A stretch of DNA of 64,000 nucleotides from Pseudomonas putida (GTDB lineage: Bacteria > Pseudomonadota > Gammaproteobacteria > Pseudomonadales > Pseudomonadaceae): positions 4,234,001 to 4,298,000 of the forward strand of contig CP163498.1 in assembly GCA_041071465.1 (NCBI GenBank), written 5' to 3'. A program made the position numbers and the translations under genes. This document shows, piece by piece, positions 18,515 through 27,384 of the stretch; position 1 is the stretch's first letter; each line of letters begins with the position of its first letter. A model generated the notes under the pieces. The model was not told where the DNA came from. It searched no databases and saw nothing but the letters and a program-made list of their open reading frames with translations.

Positions 18515-21022
18515 TCAAGTGTCGCGTAGAACCGCCAGCGGGCTAGCATTCAAGGCCCGTCGCGTCCCCAGTACCCCCGCCCCCCCCACCAGCAACGCCC
18601 CCGCAAGCGGCAACACCAGCAACCACGGATGTGGGCTCCATTGCAGGTCAAAGGCGTAGCGGTACAGCACCAGGGTAATCAGTTCGCAGCCCACTGCAGC
18701 CAACAGCCCGCTGGCCGCTCCCAGCAAACCGAATTCGATACGCCGAGCCTTGACCAGCAACGGCCGCGCCGCCCCCAGGGCGCGCAGCAAGGCGCCCTGG
18801 CGAATGCGTTCGTCCAGTGTGGCCTGCAAGCCTGCGAACAGCACCGCCAGCCCGGCCGCCAGTACGAACAGCAGCACATACTCCACCGCCAGGGTCACCT
18901 GGGCGAGGATGCTGCGCAGCTGGTCGAGCAAGGCATCCACCTGCAGGATGGTCACTGCCGGAAACGCCCGTGACAGCGCCACCACATCCAGATCATGCCC
19001 CGTTGCCAGGTAGAAGCTGGTCAGGTAGGTGGTCGGCAGCCCTTGTAGCGTGCCGGGCTGGAAGATCATGTAGAAATTCGGCTGGAAGCTGTCCCAGTGC
19101 ACGCTACGCAGGCTGCTGACGCGGGCCTGGCGCTGCTGGCCGCCGATGTCGAAGGTCAGCAGGTCGCCCATGTGCAGTTTCAGGCTGCTGGCCAGTTCCG
19201 CTTCCACCGATACCCCGGGGATTTCGTTGTCGGCTGGCAAGGCTTGCCACCAGCTGCCGGCGGTCAGCGCGTTGCCTTCGGGCAATTCGGCGGCCCAGGT
19301 CAGGCTGAGGTCGCGCTGTACGGCGCGCTCGCCTGCCGAGTCCTTGCTGACGATCTGCTGTACCGGCTGCTCGTTGATCTGCACCAGGCGCCCGGGCGTC
19401 ACCGGGTACAGCGGCGCTGAAGTGGCGTTGACCTGGTGCAGGCGTTGAGCGAACGGTTCGCGGTCATCCGGCAGGATGTTCAGGGCGAAATGGTTCGGCG
19501 CATCCTTGGGCAACTGCGCTTGCCAGGTGTCGAGCAGTTCTGCGCGCAGCAGGGCGACCAGGGCCATGGCCAGCAAAATCAAGCCGAAGGCCAGGGCCTG
19601 GCCGGCGGCAGCCATGGGGTGGCGTAACAGCTGGCCGAGCCCCAGGCGCCAGGTGAGTGGCGCGCCGGCCAGCAGCTGGCGCAGGCTGCGCAATCCGAGT
19701 AACAGCAGGCCACCGAGCAATAGTGCAGCGACCAGGCCGCCGCCGAGCAGGGCGAAAGTGAGCAGCAAGTCGAGGCTCAGGCGCCACATGATCAGGCCCA
19801 GGGCAAACAGAGCGGCGCCGTACACCAACCAGCTGCTGGGTGGTATCGGTAACAGATCACGGCGCAGTACCCGCAGTGGCGGAACTTGGCCCAGGGCGGC
19901 AATTGGCGGCAGGGCGAAGCCGGCCAGTGCAACCAGCCCGGTACCGATACCGGCCAGCGCCGGGATGATGCCACCGGCCGGTACCACGCTTGGCAGCAGG
20001 CCGTGCAGCAAGCGGAACAGGCCCAACTGAGCCAGCCAGCCGAGCAGGGCGCCGGCAAAGGCGGCGACGAGGCCGAGCATGGCCAACTGCAGGCAATACA
20101 AGCCCAGAGCCTGGCGGCGTGAGAGCCCCAGGCAGCGCAGCAGGGCGCTGGCGTCCAGGCGGCGTGCGGCGTAGCGGCTGGCCGAGAGGGCCACAGCCAC
20201 GCCGGCCAGCAGCACGGCCACCAGGCTGGCCATGTTCAGGTAGCGTTCGGCCTTGCCCAGCGCGCCGCCGATCTGTTGGTTGCCATCGCGGGTGTCGCGC
20301 AGGCGCTGGTTGGCGGCCAGGTCTTTTTCCACGGCTTGGCGGTACCGGGCCAGTGCCTCGGCATCACCGCGCCACAGGTCGCGGTAGGTGACCCGGCTGC
20401 CCGGCTGGATCACGCCGGTTGCCCCCAGGTCGGCCAGGTTCATCATCACGCGCGGGGTAAGGCTGTAGAAGTTGTTGGCGCGGTCTGGCTCGTAGGTCAG
20501 CACGCGGCTCATGCGCAGGGTTTTCATGCCTACGTCGATGCTGTCACCAATCGCCAGCCCCAGTGCCGCCAGCAGGCGTGGTTCGACCCACGCCTCGCCA
20601 GGAGCAGGGCCGCCGCCAGGCGTTTCCTCGGCGTAAGGTGCCGGCGCGCTGCGTACTTGCCCGCGCAATGGGTAGGTGCCGTCGGCGGCCTTGACGCTGG
20701 ACAGTTGGATGCCGTTATCGCCGCCCACCACACTGGTGAACTCGACCACCTGCGCGTGGCGCAAGCCAAGTGCCGTGCCGGTATCGATCTGTTGCTCGCG
20801 GGCGGGGGCACTGCCCTGCAGCACCAGGTCGGCACCCAGGAATTCGCTGGCGCGCAGTTGCATGGCACCGTTAAGGCGGGCGCCGAAATAGCCGATGGCG
20901 GTGCTGGCTGCCACCGCCACCAGCAGGGCAAAGAACAGCACGCGTACTTCGCTGGCGCGAATGTCGCGCAGCAACTGGCGCAGGGCCAGGCCGCACAGGC
21001 GGGATAACGGCATGTGGTTCAT
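18515..21022 (-). CDS. ABC transporter permease, FtsX/YbbP-type
   Basis: The 835-residue product has an N-terminal membrane segment, a large periplasmic region, two groups of membrane helices in the middle (about residues 255-500) and a C-terminal FtsX-type helix group near residues 720-830. This is the YbbP pattern, in which two FtsX units are fused. It forms an exporter-type or mechanotransmission complex with the ATPase encoded directly upstream, whose stop overlaps this start (TGATG). The transported substrate is unknown. No signal of truncation. Confidence 0.9.
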   Translation of the reverse strand: MNHMPLSRLCGLALRQLLRDIRASEVRVLFFALLVAVAASTAIGYFGARLNGAMQLRASEFLGADLVLQGSAPAREQQIDTGTALGLRHAQVVEFTSVVGGDNGIQLSSVKAADGTYPLRGQVRSAPAPYAEETPGGGPAPGEAWVEPRLLAALGLAIGDSIDVGMKTLRMSRVLTYEPDRANNFYSLTPRVMMNLADLGATGVIQPGSRVTYRDLWRGDAEALARYRQAVEKDLAANQRLRDTRDGNQQIGGALGKAERYLNMASLVAVLLAGVAVALSASRYAARRLDASALLRCLGLSRRQALGLYCLQLAMLGLVAAFAGALLGWLAQLGLFRLLHGLLPSVVPAGGIIPALAGIGTGLVALAGFALPPIAALGQVPPLRVLRRDLLPIPPSSWLVYGAALFALGLIMWRLSLDLLLTFALLGGGLVAALLLGGLLLLGLRSLRQLLAGAPLTWRLGLGQLLRHPMAAAGQALAFGLILLAMALVALLRAELLDTWQAQLPKDAPNHFALNILPDDREPFAQRLHQVNATSAPLYPVTPGRLVQINEQPVQQIVSKDSAGERAVQRDLSLTWAAELPEGNALTAGSWWQALPADNEIPGVSVEAELASSLKLHMGDLLTFDIGGQQRQARVSSLRSVHWDSFQPNFYMIFQPGTLQGLPTTYLTSFYLATGHDLDVVALSRAFPAVTILQVDALLDQLRSILAQVTLAVEYVLLFVLAAGLAVLFAGLQATLDERIRQGALLRALGAARPLLVKARRIEFGLLGAASGLLAAVGCELITLVLYRYAFDLQWSPHPWLLVLPLAGALLVGGAGVLGTRRALNASPLAVLRDT

Positions 21023-21705
21023 CAGGCTTCCACCGAGGTCACCAGGCGCCCCGCGTCCAGGCGGATCTGGCGGCGGCAGCGCCGGGCCAGGCGTTCGTCA
21101 TGGGTGACCAGCACCAGGGTGGTGCCGCGCTCCTTGTTCAATTCAAACAGCAAGTCGCTGATGCGCTCACCCGTGTGGCTGTCGAGGTTGCCGGTGGGTT
21201 CGTCGGCAAACAACACCGCAGGCTGTGCGGCGAAGGCGCGGGCGATGGCCACCCGCTGCTGCTCGCCGCCCGACAGTTGGCGTGGGGTGTGGCTCAGGCG
21301 CTTGCCGAGGCCGACCCGTTCCAGCAGGGTGCGCGCCTGTTCGCGTGCATCGCGGCGGCCGTCCAGCTCCAGTGGCAGCATGACGTTTTCCAGCGCATTG
21401 AGGCTGTCGAGCAGTTGGAACGACTGGAACACGAAGCCCACATGTTCGGCGCGCACACGGGCGCGCTGGTCTTCATCCAGTGGCCCCAGGTCATGGCCGG
21501 CGAGAATGACCTTGCCAGCGCTGGGCTGGTCGAGGCCCGCGAGCAGGCCGAGCAGGGTCGACTTGCCAGAGCCCGAGGCGCCGACGATGGCCAAGCTGTC
21601 ACCCTGGGTGAGATCAAGGGAAAGTGCGTGGAGGATGGTCAGGTCGCCTTCCGCGCTGGGGACCACTTTGCTAAGGTTCTGCGCAACGAGAATGCTGGGG
21701 CTCAT
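21022..21705 (-). CDS. ABC transporter ATP-binding protein, YbbA-type
   Basis: The 227-residue ATPase has Walker A GASGSGKST, Q-loop FVFQSFQLL, signature LSGGEQQR, Walker B VLFADEPTG and the H-loop LVTHD. It belongs to the LolD/MacB/FtsE-like group and pairs with the FtsX-type permease, to which it is translationally coupled. The start at 21705 gives the family N terminus (MSPSILVAQNLSKV); a longer open frame to 22119 runs antisense to tesA and is spurious. It is divergent from tesA, with the two start codons 10 bp apart. Confidence 0.93.
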   Translation of the reverse strand: MSPSILVAQNLSKVVPSAEGDLTILHALSLDLTQGDSLAIVGASGSGKSTLLGLLAGLDQPSAGKVILAGHDLGPLDEDQRARVRAEHVGFVFQSFQLLDSLNALENVMLPLELDGRRDAREQARTLLERVGLGKRLSHTPRQLSGGEQQRVAIARAFAAQPAVLFADEPTGNLDSHTGERISDLLFELNKERGTTLVLVTHDERLARRCRRQIRLDAGRLVTSVEA

Positions 21706-21715
21706 GGAGAATCCG

Positions 21716-22321
21716 ATGCGAGTGTGGTGGTTGAGTGCCGGTCTGGCCCTGTATTGCCTGGCCCAGAGCGCGGCGGCGGGAACGCTGCTGATTGTTGGCG
21801 ATAGTATCAGCGCCGGTTTTGGCCTGGATACCCGCCAGGGTTGGGTGTCTCTCTTGCAGACCCGCCTCAAGGACGAAGGTTTCGATGACAAAGTGGTCAA
21901 TGCATCGATCAGCGGCGACACCAGCGCAGGCGGCCAGGCACGGCTGCCGGCGCTGCTTGCAGCCCATAAACCCAGCCTGGTGGTGTTGGAGCTGGGCGGT
22001 AACGATGGCCTGCGCGGGCAGCCGCCCGCGCAATTGCAACAAAATCTTGCGTCGATGATCGAGCGTTCGCGCCAGGCTGGTGCCAAGGTACTTTTGTTGG
22101 GCATGCGCCTACCGCCCAATTATGGTGTGCGCTACACCACCGCATTTGCCAACGTGTATGAACAGCTGGCAGCGGACAAGCAGGTGCCCTTGGTGCCGTT
22201 TTTCCTTGAAGGGGTAGGGGGCGTGCCTGAGCTGATGCAGGCCGACGGCATCCATCCGGCGCAGGGTGCCCAGCAGCGCCTGCTGGAAAATGCCTGGCCA
22301 GCGATAAAACCCTTGCTGTGA
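21716..22321 (+). CDS. tesA: Arylesterase / multifunctional acyl-CoA thioesterase I TesA
   Basis: TesA is a periplasmic SGNH hydrolase acting on acyl-CoA, esters and some peptides. The 201-residue product has a cleavable signal peptide (MRVWWLSAGLALYCLAQSAAA), the block I motif VGDSISAGFG with the nucleophile Ser, block III ELGGNDGLRG, and block V DGIHPAQGAQ with the catalytic Asp and His. The ATG at 21716 is chosen because GGAG is correctly spaced for it. The divergent tesA-ybbA-ybbP order is the same as in E. coli. The two promoters must overlap the neighbouring coding regions because only 10 bp separates the starts. Confidence 0.92.
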   Translation: MRVWWLSAGLALYCLAQSAAAGTLLIVGDSISAGFGLDTRQGWVSLLQTRLKDEGFDDKVVNASISGDTSAGGQARLPALLAAHKPSLVVLELGGNDGLRGQPPAQLQQNLASMIERSRQAGAKVLLLGMRLPPNYGVRYTTAFANVYEQLAADKQVPLVPFFLEGVGGVPELMQADGIHPAQGAQQRLLENAWPAIKPLL

Positions 22322-22379
22322 AGCTTTAAACGAGGGCGCCTTTCGGCTAATGTTGCGCCCCCCGTTTCGAGTGCCCCCA

Positions 22380-22670
22380 ATGCCGCGCCCTGCCTGGTCC
22401 CTGTTTGCCTACCAACTGATCGAGCCTGACGAGCAGCTCGACTTGTTCGCCTGCCAGGAAATCCGTGTTCACCTCGTGGCCCGCCAGCTTGAGCTGGGTG
22501 TGCCAGTCGACCGTACCTTGTGCGGTGGTCTGCTACCTGCGCAGCCGCGCTGGTCGGGGGTGCCGCGCTCGATCTACCGCGATGGCCGCCTGTGTGACCT
22601 ATGCCGTGCCATCCTCGATGCCCAGCGACGCGGCATGCGCCCGGTGTGGCCTGAGCTGCATGGCAGCTGA
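22380..22670 (+). CDS. Small cysteine-containing hypothetical protein
   Basis: The product is 96 residues if started at ATG 22380 (MPRPAWSLFAYQLIEPDEQ), or 106 from 22350. The region GRLCDLCRAILDAQRRG has a Cys-X2-Cys pair, with another Cys (TLCGG) about 25 residues before, which might bind a metal. There is no signal peptide. Neither start has a good ribosome binding site. It lies 58 bp after tesA and could be in the same transcript. I do not recognise a named family; coding is supported by sustained GC-rich third codon positions. Confidence 0.6.
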   Translation: MPRPAWSLFAYQLIEPDEQLDLFACQEIRVHLVARQLELGVPVDRTLCGGLLPAQPRWSGVPRSIYRDGRLCDLCRAILDAQRRGMRPVWPELHGS

Positions 22671-22783
22671 ACGGCAAGCACCTTTCATCATCTGAAACGC
22701 TTGCATGACGCCAATGCCTCCCGCTTGCACTGGCGCGGGTGTACAATCGATCCTCTTGACCCACCTTTCGAAGGATTTACCGG

Positions 22784-23761
22784 ATGTTGCCGCGCTTTCC
22801 TGCCGTCACCCGTAGCCTGTCCCTGGCCGCCCTGCTGGTAGCGGGCCCCGCTGCTGCGCTGGAGCTGCCACTGCCACCGCCCGGTGAAGACATCGTCGGC
22901 CAGGTGCATGTGATCAAGGCAAAGTACGAGGACACGTTCGCCGATATCGGCACCGCCAACGACCTCGGCTACCTGGAAATGATTGCCGCCAACCCGGGCG
23001 TTGACCCCTGGCTGCCGGGCGCCGGCACCGAAATCATCCTGCCGACCCGTTACGTCTTGCCGCCGGGCCCGCGTGAAGGCATCGTCATCAACCTGGCCGA
23101 GTACCGCCTGTATTACTTCCCGAAAGGGCAGAACGTGGTACATACCTTCCCGCTGGGTATTGGCCGGGAGGGTTGGGGCTCGCCGATCGCCAACACCAAG
23201 ATCACTGCCAAGACGCCAAACCCGACCTGGACGCCGCCTGCCTCGATTCGCAAAGAGCACGCAGCGGACGGTGACATCCTGCCCGCCGTGGTGCCGGCTG
23301 GCCCGGACAACCCGCTGGGGCCGTTCAAGTTCACCTTGGGTGTGCCGGGCTACCTGATCCACGGTTCGAACAAGAAGTTCGGCATTGGTATGCGTACCAG
23401 CCACGGTTGCTTCCGCATGCTCAACAACAACGTGCTGGAACTGTCGAAGATGGTGCCGGTGGGTACTCCGGTACGCATCATCAACGAGCCGTACAAGTTT
23501 GGTATCAGTGGCGGCAAGGTCTATCTTGAGGCACACACGCCGCTGGATGACCAGGGTAACCCGTCAGTGGTGGACAAACACACCGCCGTTATCAATGCCT
23601 TGCTCAAGCGCGAAGACCTGGCCAATAACCTGCGCATGAACTGGGACATGGTGCGAGACGTGGTGGCTGCAGAAGATGGCATGCCGGTAGAAATTGCCGT
23701 GCCCGTGGAAAACCAGGGTGGCACACCAATGGTTACGAGCATTCCGCCCGAACTGCAGTAA
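22784..23761 (+). CDS. L,D-transpeptidase (YkuD domain), periplasmic
   Basis: The 325-residue product has a signal peptide ending near AAALE, a degenerate LysM-like segment at about residues 40-90 (YLEMIAANPGVDPWLPGAGT), and a YkuD catalytic domain with IHGSNKKFGIG and SHGCFRM, the His and the nucleophile Cys of the family. It should act on the peptidoglycan tetrapeptide to make 3-3 cross-links or attach lipoproteins such as OprI to the wall. It is notable that oprI is the next gene, convergent. A terminator follows at 23781. Confidence 0.92.
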   Translation: MLPRFPAVTRSLSLAALLVAGPAAALELPLPPPGEDIVGQVHVIKAKYEDTFADIGTANDLGYLEMIAANPGVDPWLPGAGTEIILPTRYVLPPGPREGIVINLAEYRLYYFPKGQNVVHTFPLGIGREGWGSPIANTKITAKTPNPTWTPPASIRKEHAADGDILPAVVPAGPDNPLGPFKFTLGVPGYLIHGSNKKFGIGMRTSHGCFRMLNNNVLELSKMVPVGTPVRIINEPYKFGISGGKVYLEAHTPLDDQGNPSVVDKHTAVINALLKREDLANNLRMNWDMVRDVVAAEDGMPVEIAVPVENQGGTPMVTSIPPELQ

Positions 23762-23780
23762 GGTAATCGCGACACACCCG

Positions 23781-23804
23781 GGCCTGCCTTAGTGCAGGCC
23801 TTTT
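23781..23804 (+). terminator. Intrinsic terminator after the L,D-transpeptidase gene
   Basis: GGCCTGC at 23781-23787 pairs with GCAGGCC at 23794-23800 and is followed by TTTT, 20 bp after the stop codon. Confidence 0.75.
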
Positions 23805-23846
23805 CGTACCCGCCTGACGTGTTTGCCCGTTTCACAGGCAATAAAA

Positions 23847-23872
23847 AAGCCGACCCACAAGTGGGTCGGCTT
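23847..23872 (-). terminator. Intrinsic terminator of oprI
   Basis: A perfect 12-bp stem (23847-23858 with 23861-23872) has a 2-base gap and is followed on the minus strand by a T-run. It is the strong terminator expected for this very abundant short transcript. Confidence 0.85.
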
Positions 23873-23893
23873 CTTAACAATCCGTGAGGATTA

Positions 23894-24145
23894 TTACTTG
23901 CGGCTGGCTTTGTCCAGCATACGCAGAGCGCGCTCGTTGGCTTCGTCAGCGGTCTGCTGAGCCTTCTGAGCGGCTGCCAGTGCGTCGTCAGCCTTACGGT
24001 AGGCTTCGTCAGCACGAGCTTGAGCGCGAGCTGCTGCGTCTTCAGTCGCAGTCAGACGAGCTTCGGTTTCTTTGGATACGCTGCTGCAACCGGTAGCCAG
24101 AACTGCGGCCAGAGCCAGAGCAGAGAATTTCAGAACGTTGTTCAT
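23894..24145 (-). CDS. oprI: Major outer membrane lipoprotein OprI
   Basis: OprI is the Pseudomonas counterpart of Braun lipoprotein and links outer membrane to peptidoglycan. The 83-residue precursor has a lipoprotein signal (LATGCSS, lipidated Cys20), a long Ala-rich heptad coiled coil, and a C-terminal Lys (SRK) that is attached to the wall. The ATG at 24145 follows AAGGGGAAC and is the family start. The gene is flanked by a strong terminator and a long AT-rich upstream region, consistent with high expression. Confidence 0.97.
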   Translation of the reverse strand: MNNVLKFSALALAAVLATGCSSVSKETEARLTATEDAAARAQARADEAYRKADDALAAAQKAQQTADEANERALRMLDKASRK

Positions 24146-24651
24146 CGTGTTCCCCTTCAAGGACTTTCTATTAAATAGCCATCTCTCAGGAAAGAGAAAC
24201 TGGCCGGCGTACATAGTACCCATTACTTGTAGTAAGTAAACTGACAGAGCGCAAGAACTGCAAAAAAAATGTTGCTTGACCCTGCGCCGACAAGATTTGC
24301 GACGTCTCTGTGAAAAAAACGTGCAGGGTTCGCAAGCGATTGTAGTACAGGAACTTTTTTGTTGAACTAAGGGTGACTTTAACTGTCCCTCAGCGTCTTA
24401 AGCCCTAGAACATCCGGCGGCTGTTGGGTGGGATGGGGAAAGTCGCCCTGATGCCATTTTGGCCATTTTTAACCGCCGCCACCTTGAGCAATCACGCTCG
24501 CGGCGCCTACTATCTTGTGAGTGCCAGAGGATCCGAACGATTACAATCGTCCAGTGGTCGAAGGGGCAACAGGTGGCGTAGAGATTCTGTGCCGGATAAA
24601 CAACCATCGGTTAAGGTATGGGTCTGCCGAGAAGACCTGCAAGGAGTAGTG
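24146..24651. other. 506-bp divergent intergenic region between oprI and the GNAT gene
   Basis: No gene was found. The left half is AT-rich with several A-tracts (near 24260 and 24312) and holds the oprI promoter. It also holds CCTGCG/GCAGGG-type complementary words about 50 bp apart. The right half is ordinary GC-rich sequence with a short palindrome CGATTACAATCG at 24538-24549 and presumably the GNAT promoter. An unannotated small RNA is possible but not shown. Confidence 0.4.
24213..24240 (-). promoter_or_regulatory. Candidate oprI promoter
   Basis: On the minus strand TTTACT (24240-24235) and TACTAT (24218-24213) are separated by 16 bases. They sit about 70 bp upstream of the oprI start in an AT-rich stretch. 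Only moderate match to sigma-70. Confidence 0.4.
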
Positions 24652-24933
24652 ATGAGCGAAGCGCTGACCATCCACCATGACCAGGCGGGTCATCAGTTCG
24701 AGACCAACGTGGACGGTCATCGTGCCTATCTGACGTACATGGATTTGGGCAAGCAGACGCTGGACATCTATCGCACCTTCGTGCCCAACGCCCTGCGCGG
24801 CCGCGGGATCGCTGCCGCTTTGACCGAACGAGCCCTGGAGTACGCCGAGCAGATGGGCTACACGGTGATTCCGTCCTGCTCGTATGTAGAGCGCTACATG
24901 GAGCGCCAGCAGCGGCATTCGAGCAAAGCCTGA
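24652..24933 (+). CDS. GNAT family N-acetyltransferase, short YjdJ-like form
   Basis: The 93-residue product is a minimal acetyltransferase fold. The acyl-CoA pyrophosphate loop is PNALRGRGIAAAL, followed by the helix TERALEYAEQMGY and the strand VIPSCSYVERYMER typical of the small YjdJ/NAT-like group. ATG 24652 is preceded by AAGGAGTAGTG. The open frame upstream to 24424 is not part of the family. The substrate is unknown; this group has been little characterised. A terminator shared with the convergent DAHP synthase gene follows. Confidence 0.87.
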   Translation: MSEALTIHHDQAGHQFETNVDGHRAYLTYMDLGKQTLDIYRTFVPNALRGRGIAAALTERALEYAEQMGYTVIPSCSYVERYMERQQRHSSKA

Positions 24934-24949
24934 GCAGGCACCAGACACC

Positions 24950-24976
24950 AAAACGCCGGGCATTGCCCGGCGTTTT
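24950..24976. terminator. Bidirectional terminator between GNAT gene and DAHP synthase gene
   Basis: AAAACGCCGGGC at 24950-24961 pairs perfectly with GCCCGGCGTTTT at 24965-24976, with T and A runs on the two sides. Confidence 0.85.
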
Positions 24977-24991
24977 TCGTTGTTGCAATGC

Positions 24992-26068
24992 TTAGCCGCG
25001 CTTGCGCTGCGGCAGCACATCTTTCAGCTTGGTACGCATGCTGCGCAGGGTCTTCTCGGTAGCCGACCAGTCGATGCAGGCGTCGGTGATCGACACACCA
25101 TACTGCAGCTCGTCCAGGTTTTTCGGTATCGACTGGCAGCCCCAGTTCAGGTGGCTTTCGACCATCAGGCCGATGATCGACTGGTTGCCTTCGAGGATCT
25201 GGTTGGCAACGTTTTCCATGACCAGCGGTTGCAGGGCCGGGTCCTTGTTGGAATTGGCATGGCTGCAGTCGACCATGATGTTGGCCTTGATCTTGGCCTT
25301 GGCCAGGTCCTGTTCGCACAGGGCAACGCTGACCGAGTCGTAGTTCGGCTTGCCGTTGCCGCCGCGCAGTACCACATGGCCGTAAGGGTTACCCTTGGTG
25401 GTAACGATCGATACACCGCCTTCCTGGTTGATACCCAGGAAGCGGTGCGGCTTGGACACCGACTGCAAAGCGTTGATGGCAACGGTCAGGCCGCCGTCGG
25501 TGCCGTTCTTGAAGCCGACCGCCGAGGACAAGCCCGAGGCCATCTCGCGGTGGGTTTGCGACTCGGTGGTGCGGGCACCAATGGCCGACCAGCTGATAAG
25601 GTCTTGCAGGTACTGCGGGGAAATCGGGTCGAGCGCCTCGGTGGCAGTCGGCAGGCCCATTTCAGCCAGGTCCAGCAGCAGCTGGCGGCCGATGTGCAGG
25701 CCGTCCTGGATCTTGAACGAGTCATCCAGGTATGGGTCGTTGATCAGGCCTTTCCAGCCGACGGTGGTGCGTGGCTTTTCGAAGTACACGCGCATGACCA
25801 GGTACAGCGTATCGGACACTTCTTCGGCCAGCACTTTCAGGCGCTCGGCATACTCGTGGGCGGCCTTGATGTCGTGGATCGAGCAAGGGCCGACCACGAC
25901 GAACAGGCGATGGTCCTTGCCGTCGAGAATATTGCGCACCACTTCACGGCCGGCAGTCACGGTCTGCAGGGCCTTGGCGCTGAGGGGGATTTCCTTCTTG
26001 AGCTGATCAGGGGTGATCAGGGTCTCGTTGGAGGCAACGTTCAAGTCATCGATCGGTAAATCAGCCAT
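24992..26068 (-). CDS. aroF: 3-deoxy-7-phosphoheptulonate synthase (DAHP synthase, class I)
   Basis: This enzyme condenses phosphoenolpyruvate and erythrose 4-phosphate in the first step of aromatic amino acid synthesis. The 358-residue product has VVVGPCSIHD, the metal and PEP-binding blocks RVYFEKPRTTVGWKG and LPTATEALDPISPQY, and MVDCSHANSNKD. It belongs to the AroF/AroG/AroH type with N-terminal regulatory extension. Which aromatic amino acid inhibits it cannot be told safely from sequence; the symbol follows common P. putida usage. ATG 26068 gives MADLPIDDLN; the open frame extends to 26107 without support. Confidence 0.93.
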   Translation of the reverse strand: MADLPIDDLNVASNETLITPDQLKKEIPLSAKALQTVTAGREVVRNILDGKDHRLFVVVGPCSIHDIKAAHEYAERLKVLAEEVSDTLYLVMRVYFEKPRTTVGWKGLINDPYLDDSFKIQDGLHIGRQLLLDLAEMGLPTATEALDPISPQYLQDLISWSAIGARTTESQTHREMASGLSSAVGFKNGTDGGLTVAINALQSVSKPHRFLGINQEGGVSIVTTKGNPYGHVVLRGGNGKPNYDSVSVALCEQDLAKAKIKANIMVDCSHANSNKDPALQPLVMENVANQILEGNQSIIGLMVESHLNWGCQSIPKNLDELQYGVSITDACIDWSATEKTLRSMRTKLKDVLPQRKRG

Positions 26069-26300
26069 CGTGTTACTCGTCAGGTCACGGGTGCCGGCCG
26101 CCAACAATCCCCGTGCGGCCCAGCAGCAAGAATAATCGCAGCGGGGAGCCGAACCTTAGCGCGTTACAGGTGGCGCGACAATGGGCTAAGCCCAGTCATT
26201 GTGGGGTTTTTCCCTGTTCGAGGGGGTTGCGCGCGAATGGGCTGCCCAGCGCGGCTCAACCTGTGTAAAAAGAGGGCTGACCCTATAGCTGGAGATTGGC

Positions 26301-27248
26301 ATGCATTCGAACACCCCGCGCATCGGCATCATCGGCAGTGGCGCCATTGGCGGCTTTTATGGGTTGATGCTGGCCCGGGCCGGTTTCGATGTGCATTTTC
26401 TGCTGCGCAGCGAGTATCAGGCCGTTCGCGAGCAGGGGCTTAGCCTGGACAGTGCCGTGCATGGCACGCTGCAAATGAAGGTGCAGGCTTACGTCAATGC
26501 CGCCGACATGCCGCCGTGTGACTGGCTGCTGATCGGTGCCAAGGCCACCAGCAACGCGCAGCTTGCGCCGTTGATCGTCCAGGCCGCTGCGCCCGGCGCC
26601 AAGGTGGTGCTGTTGCAGAATGGCCTGGGTGTGGAGGAGCAGTTGCGCTCGGCCTTGCGCAGCGACATGCATCTGCTTGGCGGCCTGTGCTTCATCTGTG
26701 TCAATCGCCAGGCACCGGGTGTAATCCGTCACCAGGCTCTAGGTGCGGTCAATCTGGGGTACCACAGCGGGCCGGCCATTGATGGTGGCGCCGCGCTGGT
26801 CGCGGAAGGCGCCGGGTTGTTCCAGGCCGCGGGCATCGATTCGCAGGCCATGCCGAACCTGGCCCTGGCTCGCTGGCAGAAGTTGGTGTGGAACGTGCCT
26901 TACAACGGCCTGTCGGTGCTGCTGGGGGCGAGCACCACGCCGCTGATGGCCGAGCGCCATAGTCGCGAGCTGATCCAGGCCTTGATGGCCGAGGTGGTGC
27001 AGGGGGCGGAAGCCTGTGGCCATGTGTTACCGGAGGGCTACGCCGAGCACTTGTTCCAGGTGACCGAGCGCATGCCCGACTACTGGCCGAGCATGTACCA
27101 CGACCATGCCCACCAGCGCCCCCTTGAACTGCAGGCTATCTATGCCGAGCCGCTGGCACGCGCTCGGGCGGCGGGGTGCAGCCTGCCACGCATGGAGATG
27201 CTGTATCAGGCGCTGAGTTTCATCGACAGCAGTGATCGGCCCCACTGA
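26301..27248 (+). CDS. Putative 2-dehydropantoate 2-reductase (PanE/ApbA-like)
   Basis: The 315-residue product has the N-terminal Rossmann motif GIIGSGAIGGFYG, the NADPH-binding loop LLRS, and the C-terminal helical domain with KLVWNVPYNGLSVLLG, which contains the conserved Lys and Asn of the PanE family. It would reduce ketopantoate to pantoate in coenzyme A synthesis, but several PanE-like paralogues occur in Pseudomonas and some have other substrates. ATG 26301 is preceded by CTGGAGATT. It stands alone, divergent from the DAHP synthase gene. Confidence 0.82.
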   Translation: MHSNTPRIGIIGSGAIGGFYGLMLARAGFDVHFLLRSEYQAVREQGLSLDSAVHGTLQMKVQAYVNAADMPPCDWLLIGAKATSNAQLAPLIVQAAAPGAKVVLLQNGLGVEEQLRSALRSDMHLLGGLCFICVNRQAPGVIRHQALGAVNLGYHSGPAIDGGAALVAEGAGLFQAAGIDSQAMPNLALARWQKLVWNVPYNGLSVLLGASTTPLMAERHSRELIQALMAEVVQGAEACGHVLPEGYAEHLFQVTERMPDYWPSMYHDHAHQRPLELQAIYAEPLARARAAGCSLPRMEMLYQALSFIDSSDRPH

Positions 27249-27384
27249 AGGCGGCTTCGGCCTTGGCGGCACTCGCTGTGGGTCGCTCCAGCCCACGCCA
27301 GCAGCGCGCCGGACGGCAAAGCGTGCATCCGGCGCGCTGCTAAGCTGAAGCTTGCTCTGCCGCTGCGGCAGTCGAGGAGGTCGA

